From Planococcus citreus (lineage in GTDB: Bacteria > Bacillota > Bacilli > Bacillales_A > Planococcaceae): a stretch of 64,000 bases of DNA. The stretch lies in NCBI RefSeq assembly GCF_003664125.1, contig NZ_RCCP01000002.1, positions 124,001-188,000 of the forward strand. The letters are read 5' to 3'. Below the pieces are notes generated by a model. That model was not told the DNA's origin. It was given only the letters and a program-made list of their open reading frames with translations, and made no database searches. Both the position numbers and the translations under genes were made by a program. Below are positions 25,521 through 33,818 of this stretch, one piece after another (within the stretch, counting starts at the first letter, position 1; each line of letters starts with the position of its first letter).

Positions 25521-26761
25521 TAGCGTTTCTTCCTCTCATGGTCACTCAAAAAATCTTTGCTTAAGCTGGTTTGTGCGTCATGCTTCGACTGATGATACGG
25601 AATTCCTCTAGAGACAGAGCCTTTGCCAAAACGGCTTTCGAGTTTGGCAACCAAATCCAGAATCGGTTCATCTTTCGCATGCTCCTCGAAATTAAAGAGT
25701 GATAATTGCTCGGTCATGTCGCCCTTATCGACGACATTTGAGACGGTCACGCCAACAAGCCGTAGCGGTTCGCCGTTCCAATGCGTCTCAAATAATTGCC
25801 ACGCCTGTACCATGATGTCTTGCTCTTTCCACACGGTATTGTTCAAGGTGACGCTGCGGGTGCGGTTTTTCCAGTCGGCGCTGCGCGTTTGAATGCTGAC
25901 GGTTGGGCCTGCCAAGTTTTTCGCATGCAGCCTGGCGGCGACTTTCGAGCTTAAAGTCTTGAAGATTTTCTGTAAGCTTTCCAAGTCGGTTTCATCGAAC
26001 GGCAAAGTTGTCGACGTGCCGACACTTTTGCGGTCATAGATTGAATCCGGGTCGACTTCGCGGCTATCTTCTCCTCTGGCACGCGCCTGCAGCCGCACGC
26101 CGTTTTTCCCCATCTTCTCCTTAATCAAGCCCTCCGGCGCATTCGCCAAATCGCCGATTGTATAAAGCTTCAAGCTATTGAGCTTTTTCGCGGTACTTTC
26201 ACCGATGCCGTGCATTTCAATAACTTCTCTTGGCCATAGGATGCGCTGGATATCGCGCTTTCTGAGGATAGTGATGCCAAGCGGCTTTTTCATATCGGAC
26301 GCCGTTTTGGCCAGGAATTTATTCGGCGCGATGCCGATGGAACACGGCAAGTCGAGTTCTTTCAGGATGCGCTGCTGCAACTCTTCTGCAATGTCCACCG
26401 GATGCTGGTCAGCCGAGAGTTCCGTCACGTCGATATAGGCTTCATCGATCGACACTGGCTCGACGGCATCGGTATAGGTGCGCAAGATCTCGAACATTTG
26501 CCGCGATGCTTCCCGGTAGCGATCGAAGTTCGGCGGCATCAGCAAGAGCCCGGGGTATTTCTTCTTCGCCTCATGCACTTGCATCGTCGTATAAATGCCA
26601 TGCGCCCGCGCCTCGTAAGAACAGGTGACGATAATGCCCTTGCGCTCTTTCGGATTTCCCGCAATCGCCAGAGCTTTTCCTTTCAGCGACGGATCGTGCG
26701 CCTGCTCGACGGATGCATAAAAGCTATTCATATCAATGTGGAAAATAACTCGCCCCGCCAT
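25520..26761 (-). CDS. dinB: DNA polymerase IV (Y-family, DinB)
   Basis: This 413-aa translesion polymerase has the metal-binding motif IDMNSFYASVEQ (residues 9-20), PVSIDEAYIDVT with the catalytic DE near 105, the fingers/thumb HGIGESTAKKLNSL helix-hairpin-helix, and a little-finger domain. It ends with a basic tail but no obvious clamp-binding QLxLF beyond TEQLSLFNF, which fits a beta-clamp motif. No SOS box was identified upstream. It is followed directly by rnz. Confidence 0.95.
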   Translation of the reverse strand: MAGRVIFHIDMNSFYASVEQAHDPSLKGKALAIAGNPKERKGIIVTCSYEARAHGIYTTMQVHEAKKKYPGLLLMPPNFDRYREASRQMFEILRTYTDAVEPVSIDEAYIDVTELSADQHPVDIAEELQQRILKELDLPCSIGIAPNKFLAKTASDMKKPLGITILRKRDIQRILWPREVIEMHGIGESTAKKLNSLKLYTIGDLANAPEGLIKEKMGKNGVRLQARARGEDSREVDPDSIYDRKSVGTSTTLPFDETDLESLQKIFKTLSSKVAARLHAKNLAGPTVSIQTRSADWKNRTRSVTLNNTVWKEQDIMVQAWQLFETHWNGEPLRLVGVTVSNVVDKGDMTEQLSLFNFEEHAKDEPILDLVAKLESRFGKGSVSRGIPYHQSKHDAQTSLSKDFLSDHERKKR

Positions 26762-26798
26762 AACAATCGCTTCGCTTTCCTTTTTCTTTCAGTGTATC

Positions 26799-26829
26799 AA
26801 AAAAAAGGCGAACAGGCATCCTGTTCACC
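26799..26829 (-). terminator. Terminator-like hairpin upstream of dinB
   Basis: GGCGAACAG (26807-26815) pairs with CTGTTCACC (26821-26829), and T8 follows on the minus strand. It would terminate minus-strand transcription entering from the gene-poor region, although no gene of that orientation was recognised immediately upstream. Confidence 0.75.
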
Positions 26830-27557
26830 CTTTCCAGTTCCAATGGATTTGTGCTAGATTTATTAAACTTTGCTAAATAAAATTAGTGCTTAGTTGGACT
26901 TGTAAGCGTGGTGTGCTGACCGTTGTTTTTTTCATCTTTGAATAGCCGCCTCCCGCTTTGGGCTGGCCTCTCACAATAAGCCAAGAAGAACACTTGTCTT
27001 ATTGCTTCGGCTCGCCCGTGTGCGCGGTTCGGCTTTAATATTTCATTGGATATTGCATGCGATGATGTGTCTTTTCGTTTGAATTCATCCACTGGTGGGG
27101 ACGCTTAGCTAGACTTGATGGTTATGAAGTTGCCGTGACTATTCAATTTGAACTTACAAAGCTGAACAAAACTATTCAAATTAATTCCATTGTCAGATGC
27201 ATTTGACTTACTTTCTAAAACTAGAGATGAAGCGGAAAGGGGCGAATGGATGGCGAGGGGAAGCCAAGTCCATTCATTTGCGACGCATCTGCTTGCAGAT
27301 GTGGGAGCAACGCTTTCCATATCAGTGAGAGAAGCGTCTCAACACCTGCCCCATCCCCGGGCAGCTGAAAGCGCGACGTCCTGTCGCATCAGCTGCATGA
27401 CTCGCATCCTGCGAGCCCCAAGCGTGCCCCTTGCAGCGCAATCTTTTCCACTCACCTCTCTACTATCCATCTTTAAAATAGTGACGACCTGTCGCATCGG
27501 CTGCATAACTCGCATCCTGCAGGCCTAAAGTGTCCCCTTAAAGCGTCTCTCCAGTAC
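26830..27557. other. Gene-poor 730-bp region
   Basis: I see no convincing gene here. Small ORFs (for example 26883-27092 minus, 27190-27528 plus) lack ribosome sites and have composition unlike coding DNA. It contains a stem-loop CAATAAG/CTTATTG (26974-26980 with 26998-27004), plus the duplicated unit described separately. It separates the yqjE-like gene from dinB, where B. subtilis carries yqjF-yqjG, so gene loss is likely. Confidence 0.6.
27375..27545. repeat. Two copies of a 64-bp palindrome-rich unit
   Basis: Copy A (27375-27438) and copy B (27483-27545) are about 80-85 percent identical by eye, with a 108-bp period. Each has CCTGTCGCATC, GGCTGCAT-type and CTCGCATCCTGC stretches and ends with CCCC...AGCG. 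Copy A can form two small hairpins (GCGAC/GTCGC, CTCGCA/TGCGAG). It is probably part of a dispersed intergenic element. Confidence 0.55.
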
Positions 27558-27605
27558 TAAAAAACTGCCCCGATAAGCCCTGTGTAATGGCCTGTCGAGG
27601 CAGTT
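27558..27605 (-). terminator. Terminator of the yqjE-like gene
   Basis: AACTGCC (27563-27569) pairs with GGCAGTT (27599-27605), with further imperfect pairing inside, and T6 on the minus strand. 13 bp beyond the stop. Confidence 0.8.
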
Positions 27606-27617
27606 GATATGGTTTGA

Positions 27618-28736
27618 TTAACGCGTGGCTGCTTCTTTGACAATTTCGACCAAGAGCTCGGTCAGTTTCTCAAGCTCTAGGACCGGCATGCGTTCGTTCG
27701 TTGTGTGGATTTCTTCATAGCCGACACATAGGTTGACCGTCGGAACGCCGTGGCCGTTGATGATATTGGCATCGCTTCCGCCTCCGCTTGTGAGGACAGG
27801 CGATGGGCGGCCGATGCGCTCAGCGGCAGCTTTCGCGATATCTACGACAGGGTCCATTTCATCAAAACGGAATCCTGGGTACATGAGCTGGACGTCTGTT
27901 TCCGCACGTCCGCCCATTTCCTTGGCAACTTCTTCGAAAACGGATTCCATGTGAGCCGTTTGGTCTGCCAATTTGTCTTCGCTAATCGAGCGGGCTTCAG
28001 ACAAGATATGGACTTCGTCGCAAACGATATTGGTCGCTTTACCGCCTTCGAAACGGCCGATGTTTGCGGTCGTCTCTTCATCGATGCGCCCGAGTTTCAT
28101 GCGCGCGATCGCTTTTGATGCGATGGTGATCGCAGATACGCCTTTTTCCGGCGCAACGCCGGCATGCGCCGTCTTGCCGTAGATCGTTGTCCACAATTTC
28201 GCTTGGTTCGGCGCAGATGTCACAATACCGCCGACTTGGCCGTCGCTATCGACTGCATAGCCGAATTTTGCCTTCAATAGGGATGCATCGAATTCTTTCG
28301 CCCCGACCAAACCGCTTTCTTCACCAGCTGTAATCAGGAATTGGATATCCCCGTGTTCAACATTTTCTTCTGACAAATGGCGTGCAAGTTCCAATAATGC
28401 CGCAACACCAGCTTTGTCATCAGCGCCCAGAATCGTCGTGCCGTCTGAATACACATAGCCGTCGCGGACTTCCGGCTTGATGCCTTTACCGGGAACAACT
28501 GTATCCATATGTACGGTGAAATAAATCGGCGGCGCATCTTTTTTCGTGCCTTCAAGTGTCGCCACCAGGTTTCCTGCACCATGTCCTGTGCGTTGTTTTG
28601 AATCGTCTTCGACGACGCTAAAGCCGAGAGCTTCCAGCTTTTCCGTCAATACTTTCGCAATGGCGGCTTCTTCTTTTGTTTCGGAGTCAATTTGCACAAG
28701 CTCCAAAAATTCTTCCAATAAGCGATCGGTTTTCAT
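27618..28736 (-). CDS. M20/M25 family peptidase (YqjE/PepT-like)
   Basis: This 372-aa zinc peptidase shows the M20 layout: VHMDTV (metal His and catalytic Asp), GADDKAG (bridging Asp), TAGEESGLVGA (Glu pair), VDSDGQVGG and SGGGSDANIIN (last His region) with a lid/dimerisation domain between. It is the counterpart of B. subtilis YqjE, a PepT-like deacylase or tripeptidase. GAGGAG precedes the ATG. It follows the yqjC-yqjD homologues, matching the B. subtilis order. Confidence 0.9.
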   Translation of the reverse strand: MKTDRLLEEFLELVQIDSETKEEAAIAKVLTEKLEALGFSVVEDDSKQRTGHGAGNLVATLEGTKKDAPPIYFTVHMDTVVPGKGIKPEVRDGYVYSDGTTILGADDKAGVAALLELARHLSEENVEHGDIQFLITAGEESGLVGAKEFDASLLKAKFGYAVDSDGQVGGIVTSAPNQAKLWTTIYGKTAHAGVAPEKGVSAITIASKAIARMKLGRIDEETTANIGRFEGGKATNIVCDEVHILSEARSISEDKLADQTAHMESVFEEVAKEMGGRAETDVQLMYPGFRFDEMDPVVDIAKAAAERIGRPSPVLTSGGGSDANIINGHGVPTVNLCVGYEEIHTTNERMPVLELEKLTELLVEIVKEAATR

Positions 28737-28816
28737 TCCAAAAACTCCTCTTCTATTCCATTTAGTCCAGTTCCTATTATAGCCTTAGCCCCTGTCGACT
28801 TCATGCAAAACGCATC

Positions 28817-28844
28817 AATCTCTTCCCTGTGACAGGAAGAGATT
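28817..28844 (-). terminator. Hairpin between carboxyltransferase and peptidase genes
   Basis: AATCTCTTCC (28817-28826) and GGAAGAGATT (28835-28844) form a perfect 10-bp stem with an 8-nt loop. The T-run after it on the minus strand is poor (GATGCGTTTT), so it may be an attenuator or an RNA-processing/stability element. Confidence 0.55.
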
Positions 28845-28858
28845 GGTCAAAAAGTCTT

Positions 28859-30400
28859 TTATAGCGGCATATTGCCGTGTTTTTTCTTCGGCCGTTCGTC
28901 TTTCTTGTGGCGCATCATCTCGAGAGCCTGGATGAGTTTGATGCGTGTTTCACGCGGGTCGATGACGTCATCGACCATACCGCGTGCCGCTGCGACGTAA
29001 GGATTCGCAAATTTCTCGCGGTATTCTTCGATTTTCGCTGCACGTGTCGCTTCGGGATCGTCGCTTGCGTCGATTTCACGGGCGAAGATGATATTCGCTG
29101 CGCCGTTCGGGCCCATGACCGCGATTTCGGCATTCGGCCAAGAGAACACCAAATCCGCGCCGATTGATTTCGAGTTGAGTGCCACATAGGCGCCCCCGTA
29201 AGCTTTCCGCAAAATGACGGTCATTTTCGGCACCGTCGCTTCCGAATAAGCATAAAGGATTTTCGCCCCGTGGCGGATGATGCCGCCGTGTTCTTGTTTA
29301 ATGCCCGGGAAGAACCCAGTAACATCTTCAAAGGTAATGAGCGGAATATTGAAGCTATCGCAGAAGCGGATGAACCGCGCTGCTTTATCAGAAGAATCGA
29401 TATCGAGGCCGCCTACCATTACTTTCGGCTGGTTGCACACAAGCCCGACCGTTTCGCCTTTAATGCGAGCAAGGCCGATCACGATATTGCGGGCGAATTC
29501 CGGTTGCACTTCCATGAAGCTGTCCTTGTCGACGACTTGTTCAACGACTTTCCGGACGTCGTATGGGCGAATCGCTTCGTAAGGGACGATATCAGCCAGA
29601 TCCGGGCGGTAATCGTCTTCGTTGTCGACTTCAAGGCGCGGCGGCATTTCCTGGTTGTTCTGCGGCAAATAGCTGACCAATTGGCGCACCATTTCGAGTA
29701 CTTCCTGCTCTGAACCTGAACGGAAGTGGGCGTTTCCGCTGATGGCGGTATGTACACGTGATCCTCCGAGATCCTCAGAGGAGATTTTTTCTCCCGTGAC
29801 CGTCTCGATGACTTTCGGACCGGTGATGAACATTTGGCTCGTTTTGTCGACCATGAAGACAAAATCGGTAATGGCCGGCGAATAGACCGCTCCGCCTGCA
29901 GATGGTCCCATAATGACGGAAATTTGCGGGATGACTCCTGAATAAATTGAATTGCGGTAGAAAATATGGCCATAGCCATCAAGCGATAACACGCCTTCCT
30001 GGATGCGGGCGCCACCGGAATCGTTCAAGCCGATAAACGGAGCGCCGTTTTTCGCTGCCATATCCATCACGTTAGCGATTTTTTTCGCATGCATTTCACC
30101 CAACGCACCGCCGAAAACGGTGAAATCCTGAGAAAACAGGTAGATTGGGCGGCCGTTCACTTTGCCGTAGCCAGTGACAACGCCTTCCCCTGGGCCTTTG
30201 CCCATGCCGAAGTCGGTTGTGCGGTGTTCAACGAACGGGCTCAGCTCGACAAAGCTGCCTTCATCGAGCAACAAGTCGATGCGCTCGCGGGCGGTCAGTT
30301 TGCCTTTTTCGTGCTGCTTATCAATGCGGGCTTCACCACCGCCTAGTTCGATTTCTCTTTTTCTGTCATACAACTCATTGATGCGTTCATAAATGTCCAT
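28859..30400 (-). CDS. Acyl-CoA (propionyl/methylmalonyl-CoA) carboxyltransferase
   Basis: This 513-aa protein is the carboxyltransferase beta-type subunit (YqjD/MmdA/PccB family). It has GKLTARERIDLLLDEGSF near residue 30, LFSQDFTVFGGALGEMHA, DSGGARIQEGV and the C-terminal AYGGAYVAL and AEIAVMGPNGAANI crotonase-like motifs. It transfers carboxyl from carboxybiotin to acyl-CoA. No biotin carrier or carboxylase gene sits next to it. It is immediately downstream of the epimerase gene (15 bp), implicating propionyl-CoA. Confidence 0.92.
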   Translation of the reverse strand: MDIYERINELYDRKREIELGGGEARIDKQHEKGKLTARERIDLLLDEGSFVELSPFVEHRTTDFGMGKGPGEGVVTGYGKVNGRPIYLFSQDFTVFGGALGEMHAKKIANVMDMAAKNGAPFIGLNDSGGARIQEGVLSLDGYGHIFYRNSIYSGVIPQISVIMGPSAGGAVYSPAITDFVFMVDKTSQMFITGPKVIETVTGEKISSEDLGGSRVHTAISGNAHFRSGSEQEVLEMVRQLVSYLPQNNQEMPPRLEVDNEDDYRPDLADIVPYEAIRPYDVRKVVEQVVDKDSFMEVQPEFARNIVIGLARIKGETVGLVCNQPKVMVGGLDIDSSDKAARFIRFCDSFNIPLITFEDVTGFFPGIKQEHGGIIRHGAKILYAYSEATVPKMTVILRKAYGGAYVALNSKSIGADLVFSWPNAEIAVMGPNGAANIIFAREIDASDDPEATRAAKIEEYREKFANPYVAAARGMVDDVIDPRETRIKLIQALEMMRHKKDERPKKKHGNMPL

Positions 30401-30415
30401 TTCCCCACTCCTCCA

Positions 30416-30814
30416 TCACTTCTTTTCGCACAGTTCATACAAAACGCCATTTGACGATTTCGGGTGTAAAAAGGCAACCATTGCCCCGCCTGCTCCCGGT
30501 TTCGGTTCGTCACTTAATAATTTGACACCGTTTTCACGAAGTTCCGACATCCGTTCTTCGATACCGTCGACACCGAACGCGATGTGATGGATGCCTTCGC
30601 CTTTTTTCTCGATAAATTTGTGGATCGGGCTGTCTTCGCTCATCGGCTCAAGTAGTTCCAGCTTGATGTTGCCTGCATCGATAAAGGCCACTTTCACTTT
30701 CTGCCCTTCCACTTCTTCGATTTTCATCAACGGACACCCAAGTGTCTCTGTGTAATAAGGCAGGACCTGCTCTAAATCTTTTACAGCGATTCCGATATGA
30801 TCTACTTTCTTCAT
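30416..30814 (-). CDS. mce: Methylmalonyl-CoA epimerase
   Basis: This 132-aa vicinal-oxygen-chelate protein interconverts (2S)- and (2R)-methylmalonyl-CoA. It has the metal His in VDHIGIAVKDLE, the GxHHIAFGVDGIEERM motif (HHIA), and EPKPGAGGAMVAFLHPKSSNGVLYEL with a late metal Glu. It is the yqjC counterpart and first gene of the mce-yqjD-yqjE-like unit. AAGGAAG precedes the ATG. Confidence 0.93.
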   Translation of the reverse strand: MKKVDHIGIAVKDLEQVLPYYTETLGCPLMKIEEVEGQKVKVAFIDAGNIKLELLEPMSEDSPIHKFIEKKGEGIHHIAFGVDGIEERMSELRENGVKLLSDEPKPGAGGAMVAFLHPKSSNGVLYELCEKK

Positions 30815-30979
30815 CCTTATTCACTTCCTTTTTTGGCTTCCTCTTTATTGTACCCATTCAAAGCCAAAAACTCTAGTTGTTATCGAATATTAAGAAAATG
30901 GCGACGCTGCCAGTTTAAAAATCAGCCCATATGTGGTATGATTCTTTCAAAGTACAGGAATAAAGGAGCTATGCTATCC

Positions 30980-31075
30980 ATGAGAAACCAAGCTTTCCGT
31001 AAAGTCATTGTCTACGCAATGGTCGGATTGATGCTGCTATCGAGCCTGATGATGGGCTTAAGCTTCGTCATTTAA
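30980..31075 (+). CDS. prli42: Prli42, stressosome-associated small membrane protein
   Basis: A 31-aa bitopic protein with a basic N-terminus (MRNQAFRKVIVYAM) and one hydrophobic helix ending SLMMGLSFVI. It matches the Prli42 pattern from Listeria and Bacillus, where it anchors the RsbRST stressosome to the membrane and helps sense oxidative stress. ATG at 30980 has AAAGGAG 11 nt upstream; an ATG at 30971 is too close to it. A strong terminator follows 14 bp after the stop, so it is monocistronic and divergent from mce. Confidence 0.85.
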   Translation: MRNQAFRKVIVYAMVGLMLLSSLMMGLSFVI

Positions 31076-31089
31076 TTTGAAATCTGCTG

Positions 31090-31138
31090 AAGGGCTTCTT
31101 TCCGCGCATGAACTACGCGCTGAGAGGGCCCTTTTTTT
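31090..31138 (+). terminator. Terminator of prli42
   Basis: AAGGGC and GCCCTT outer arms with CTTTC/GAGAG and GCGC/GCGC inner pairs, then T7. Long and stable. Confidence 0.9.
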
Positions 31139-31150
31139 CGTGCGCACACA

Positions 31151-31188
31151 AAAACCGGCCAGAGCGTGATTTCTCTGGCCGGTTTTTT
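31151..31188 (-). terminator. Terminator of the DUF939 gene (may work both ways)
   Basis: AAAACCGGCCAGAG (31151-31164) and CTCTGGCCGGTTTT (31173-31186) form a perfect stem with an 8-nt loop. A/T runs on both sides allow bidirectional action. It overlaps the stop codon of the 31187-32179 gene. Confidence 0.9.
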
Positions 31189-32179
31189 AGGCTAGGCTTG
31201 GGTTGAGCCCTTTTTTATTGTGGAAGCCTTTATAGCTTTGCTTGATCTCGAGATAAGTTTCCATTTCCTGAATGATGGCATTCAGATCCGCCATAGCAAG
31301 GAATTTTTCGTGCGTATCCGGCAGCGGCATCTCTGCGAAATTCGCTTTCAGCCGATCCAATTTGGTGATGTATTGGTCGGCGGTATTGCCGGAATGCACA
31401 TGTTCGGACAAGTCTTCCAAAAAATCCGCAACAAGCTGGGTCTGTCCGACGATCACCGGGAGCGCCGTGATTTTCGGCAAGATGCGTTCGATAATTTGAA
31501 GCTGCTGCTCGCGCATATCGAAATAATGGTAATACTTGTTTTCATGTCGCAGCAAGTGATTCTCAACATCCTGATAAGCGAGCGCTTTGGCTTTATCGAT
31601 CAGCTTTTCCGATTCCATCAATTCCTTACCGGTCCAACCCGATTCCCCGTGGCGCAAGTAAATAGTCGTTTCACGAAAAATCGTCGAATACAGCCGTTCG
31701 ACTTCTTCCCGGTAGCGTTCGAGTTTTTTCTCGATGCTCGGCATATACATGTTGACGATCAACGCTGTACCGAAACCAATCATCATCAACATCACTTCGT
31801 TCAGGAACAATGCGCCGGTCAAATTTTTGGCGTCGTATAAATGAAGCAAAATGACCGCACTGGAGACGAAGCCATCCGAAAACCCAAGGCTGACGAGCAC
31901 CGGGATGAACAGCAAGATTAGAATGCCGAGCGTGATGGGATTATACATGCCCAGTTCAAAAAAGATGAATGCGAAGACGATGGCGATCATGCTGGCGACA
32001 AAGCGGGAGAACGCGGCACGGACCGACTTCTTTTTTGTCGGCTGGATGCACAAGATCGTCAAGATGCCGGCAGATACATAATATTCGAGTCCGATCAACT
32101 GGGCCAAATAAATGGCGATGGCGGCGCCGAGTGCTGTTTTCATGGTCCGGTAACCGATGCGGTATGGTTTCAGTTTCAT
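31187..32179 (-). CDS. Aromatic acid exporter-like membrane protein (DUF939, YqjA-like)
   Basis: This 330-aa protein has four to five N-terminal membrane helices (GYRTMKTALGAAIAIYLAQLIG, then ILTILCIQPTKKKSVRAAFSRF) and a soluble C-terminal helical domain, as in the FUSC/aromatic acid exporter group. B. subtilis YqjA sits in the same neighbourhood. The start at 32179 is preceded by GGGGAG. Substrate not known. Confidence 0.85.
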   Translation of the reverse strand: MKLKPYRIGYRTMKTALGAAIAIYLAQLIGLEYYVSAGILTILCIQPTKKKSVRAAFSRFVASMIAIVFAFIFFELGMYNPITLGILILLFIPVLVSLGFSDGFVSSAVILLHLYDAKNLTGALFLNEVMLMMIGFGTALIVNMYMPSIEKKLERYREEVERLYSTIFRETTIYLRHGESGWTGKELMESEKLIDKAKALAYQDVENHLLRHENKYYHYFDMREQQLQIIERILPKITALPVIVGQTQLVADFLEDLSEHVHSGNTADQYITKLDRLKANFAEMPLPDTHEKFLAMADLNAIIQEMETYLEIKQSYKGFHNKKGLNPSLA

Positions 32180-32200
32180 AGGCGTCTCCCCTCAAAATAC

Positions 32201-32231
32201 AAAAATGCCCCCGCTGCCGGGGGCATTTTTT
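32201..32231 (-). terminator. Terminator of brxB
   Basis: GCCCCCG/CGGGGGC stem with a CTGC loop (32207-32223) flanked by A5 and T6, usable in both directions. It lies 14-22 bp past the brxB stop; the short spacer contains a tandem 12-nt duplication (32224-32247). Confidence 0.9.
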
Positions 32232-32244
32232 CTTACATTTTTTC

Positions 32245-32685
32245 TTACATTTCTTCGCAATGCTCTTCGAAAATTGACTGGATATGCGTAATGACCGACA
32301 TCGGATCGTGCCCTTCGATTTCGTGGCGGCCGATTTCATCCACTAATTTACCGTCTTTCAGGAAAGCAAATGATGGTGACGATGGCAAATGGTCATCGCC
32401 GAACAAGTCGCGCGCTTGCGCTGTTGCTTCTTTATCCTGGCCGGCAAACACTGTGTACAAGTGGTCCGGGCGTTTGTCGTAATGGACCGAGTGAAGAGCA
32501 GCCGGGCGTGCGATGCCGCCTGCACATCCGCAAACCGAGTTGATCATGACAAGGCTCGTGCCGGGTTTTGCGAATGCCTCTTGCACGTCTTCAGCCGTTT
32601 CAAGTTGTGTATAGCCACCGTCAGTTAGTTCTTGGCGGGCTTGTGTAACAATATCATTCATCAGGAAATTAAAATCCATGCTCAT
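32245..32685 (-). CDS. brxB: Bacilliredoxin BrxB (YqiW family)
   Basis: This 146-aa DUF1094-type thiol-disulfide protein has the active-site CGC motif in [14 protein letters not shown] (C52, C54). It is nearly colinear with B. subtilis YqiW ([29 protein letters not shown]). It removes bacillithiol from S-bacillithiolated proteins after oxidative stress. ATG at 32685 has AAGGAG 8 nt upstream. It lies 66 bp downstream of meaB. Confidence 0.94.
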   Translation of the reverse strand: MSMDFNFLMNDIVTQARQELTDGGYTQLETAEDVQEAFAKPGTSLVMINSVCGCAGGIARPAALHSVHYDKRPDHLYTVFAGQDKEATAQARDLFGDDHLPSSPSFAFLKDGKLVDEIGRHEIEGHDPMSVITHIQSIFEEHCEEM

Positions 32686-32750
32686 CTGTACCACTCCTTC
32701 ATTATTGCTGTTCTTATCATATCAGGACAGCGGCACAGTTGCAAAAAAGC

Positions 32751-33818
32751 TTACTTGAACAGTTCTGTGACCGCCTGTGAGACCGTCAATCGGTCATTGA
32801 GAATGCGCTGTTCCATGTCTTTAACCTGCTGTTTGCGCTCAGGATCGCCGTAAAAACGGCCAAGCAATTCATCGGTGATCATCGAATGGAACCAATCGCG
32901 CGTCTGTTCCTGACGCCTCGTGTCCCAATAGCTGCTTTCTTTCACCGTTTGTTCAAAATCCTTGACCATATCCCAGATCTCTTGCATGCCGGTTCCTTCA
33001 ATGGACGAAACCGCCAAAGGGCGTGTCGTCCATCCTTCGGTCGCCGGTTGCAAAAAATGCAGCATCTGTTTGTATTCCCGCACGGTTTTCTTGGCGAGCG
33101 GCAAATTGTCTTGGTCGGCTTTATGGACAATCATCGCATCCGCCAATTCCAAGATGCCCTTTTTCATGCCTTGCAACTCATCTCCAGCACCCGTCAACAC
33201 AAGCAACAGGAACATATCAACCATGCCGCGCACGAGCGTCTCGCTCTGCCCGACACCGACCGTTTCGACCAAGATTACATCGTAGCCTGCCGCTTCGCAT
33301 AAGAGCATCGTCTCACGCGTCTTTTTATGGACGCCGCCGAGCGTTCCTGCAGTGGGCGACGGCCGGATGAACGCTTTAGTGTTTCGCGCCAGTTCTTCCA
33401 TGCGCGTTTTGTCGCCGAGTATGCTGCCGCCCGTTCGCGAGGAACTGGGGTCGATCGCAAGCACCGCTACCCGGTGGCCGAGCTCTGTCAGCATCGTCCC
33501 GAAGGTTTCGATGAATGTGCTTTTGCCGGCTCCTGGAACGCCGGTGATGCCGATGCGTATGCTATTGCCCGTTTTTGGCAGCAGCGCATTCAATAATTCC
33601 TGGCCGCGCTTTTTGTGATCGGGGTTAGTACTTTCAAGCAAGGTGATCGCCTTGCCTAAATGCAAGCGCGATCCGCTTTCCACGCCGTGTGCGAGCTCGC
33701 CCAAATCAAATTGGTTGGCAGCCGGCTTTTTAAATTTTTTCCTTGGCAATGCTTTCATGCCATCATGCTTGTCCGAAACACCCGACATGACTTGTCTGGA
33801 CTGCTTCTCGCGATCCAT
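32751..33818 (-). CDS. meaB: MeaB/ArgK G-protein chaperone of methylmalonyl-CoA mutase
   Basis: This 355-aa SIMIBI-class GTPase has the P-loop GVPGAGKST near residue 95, IDPSSSRTGGSILGDKTRM, ETVGVGQSE and a VHKAD specificity motif. MeaB loads and protects adenosylcobalamin in methylmalonyl-CoA mutase and gates its repair. The stop of mutB overlaps its start by one base. The C-terminal dimerisation arm is present. Position after mutAB supports the role rather than arginine kinase activity. Confidence 0.95.
   Translation of the reverse strand: MDREKQSRQVMSGVSDKHDGMKALPRKKFKKPAANQFDLGELAHGVESGSRLHLGKAITLLESTNPDHKKRGQELLNALLPKTGNSIRIGITGVPGAGKSTFIETFGTMLTELGHRVAVLAIDPSSSRTGGSILGDKTRMEELARNTKAFIRPSPTAGTLGGVHKKTRETMLLCEAAGYDVILVETVGVGQSETLVRGMVDMFLLLVLTGAGDELQGMKKGILELADAMIVHKADQDNLPLAKKTVREYKQMLHFLQPATEGWTTRPLAVSSIEGTGMQEIWDMVKDFEQTVKESSYWDTRRQEQTRDWFHSMITDELLGRFYGDPERKQQVKDMEQRILNDRLTVSQAVTELFK

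Noticed and set aside
26883..27092. 69-aa ORF in the gene-poor region
   Set aside because: No ribosome site; composition and palindromes fit a repeat rather than a gene.
27190..27528. 112-aa plus-strand ORF spanning the duplicated unit
   Set aside because: Reads through both repeat copies, lacks a ribosome site and has no recognisable domain.
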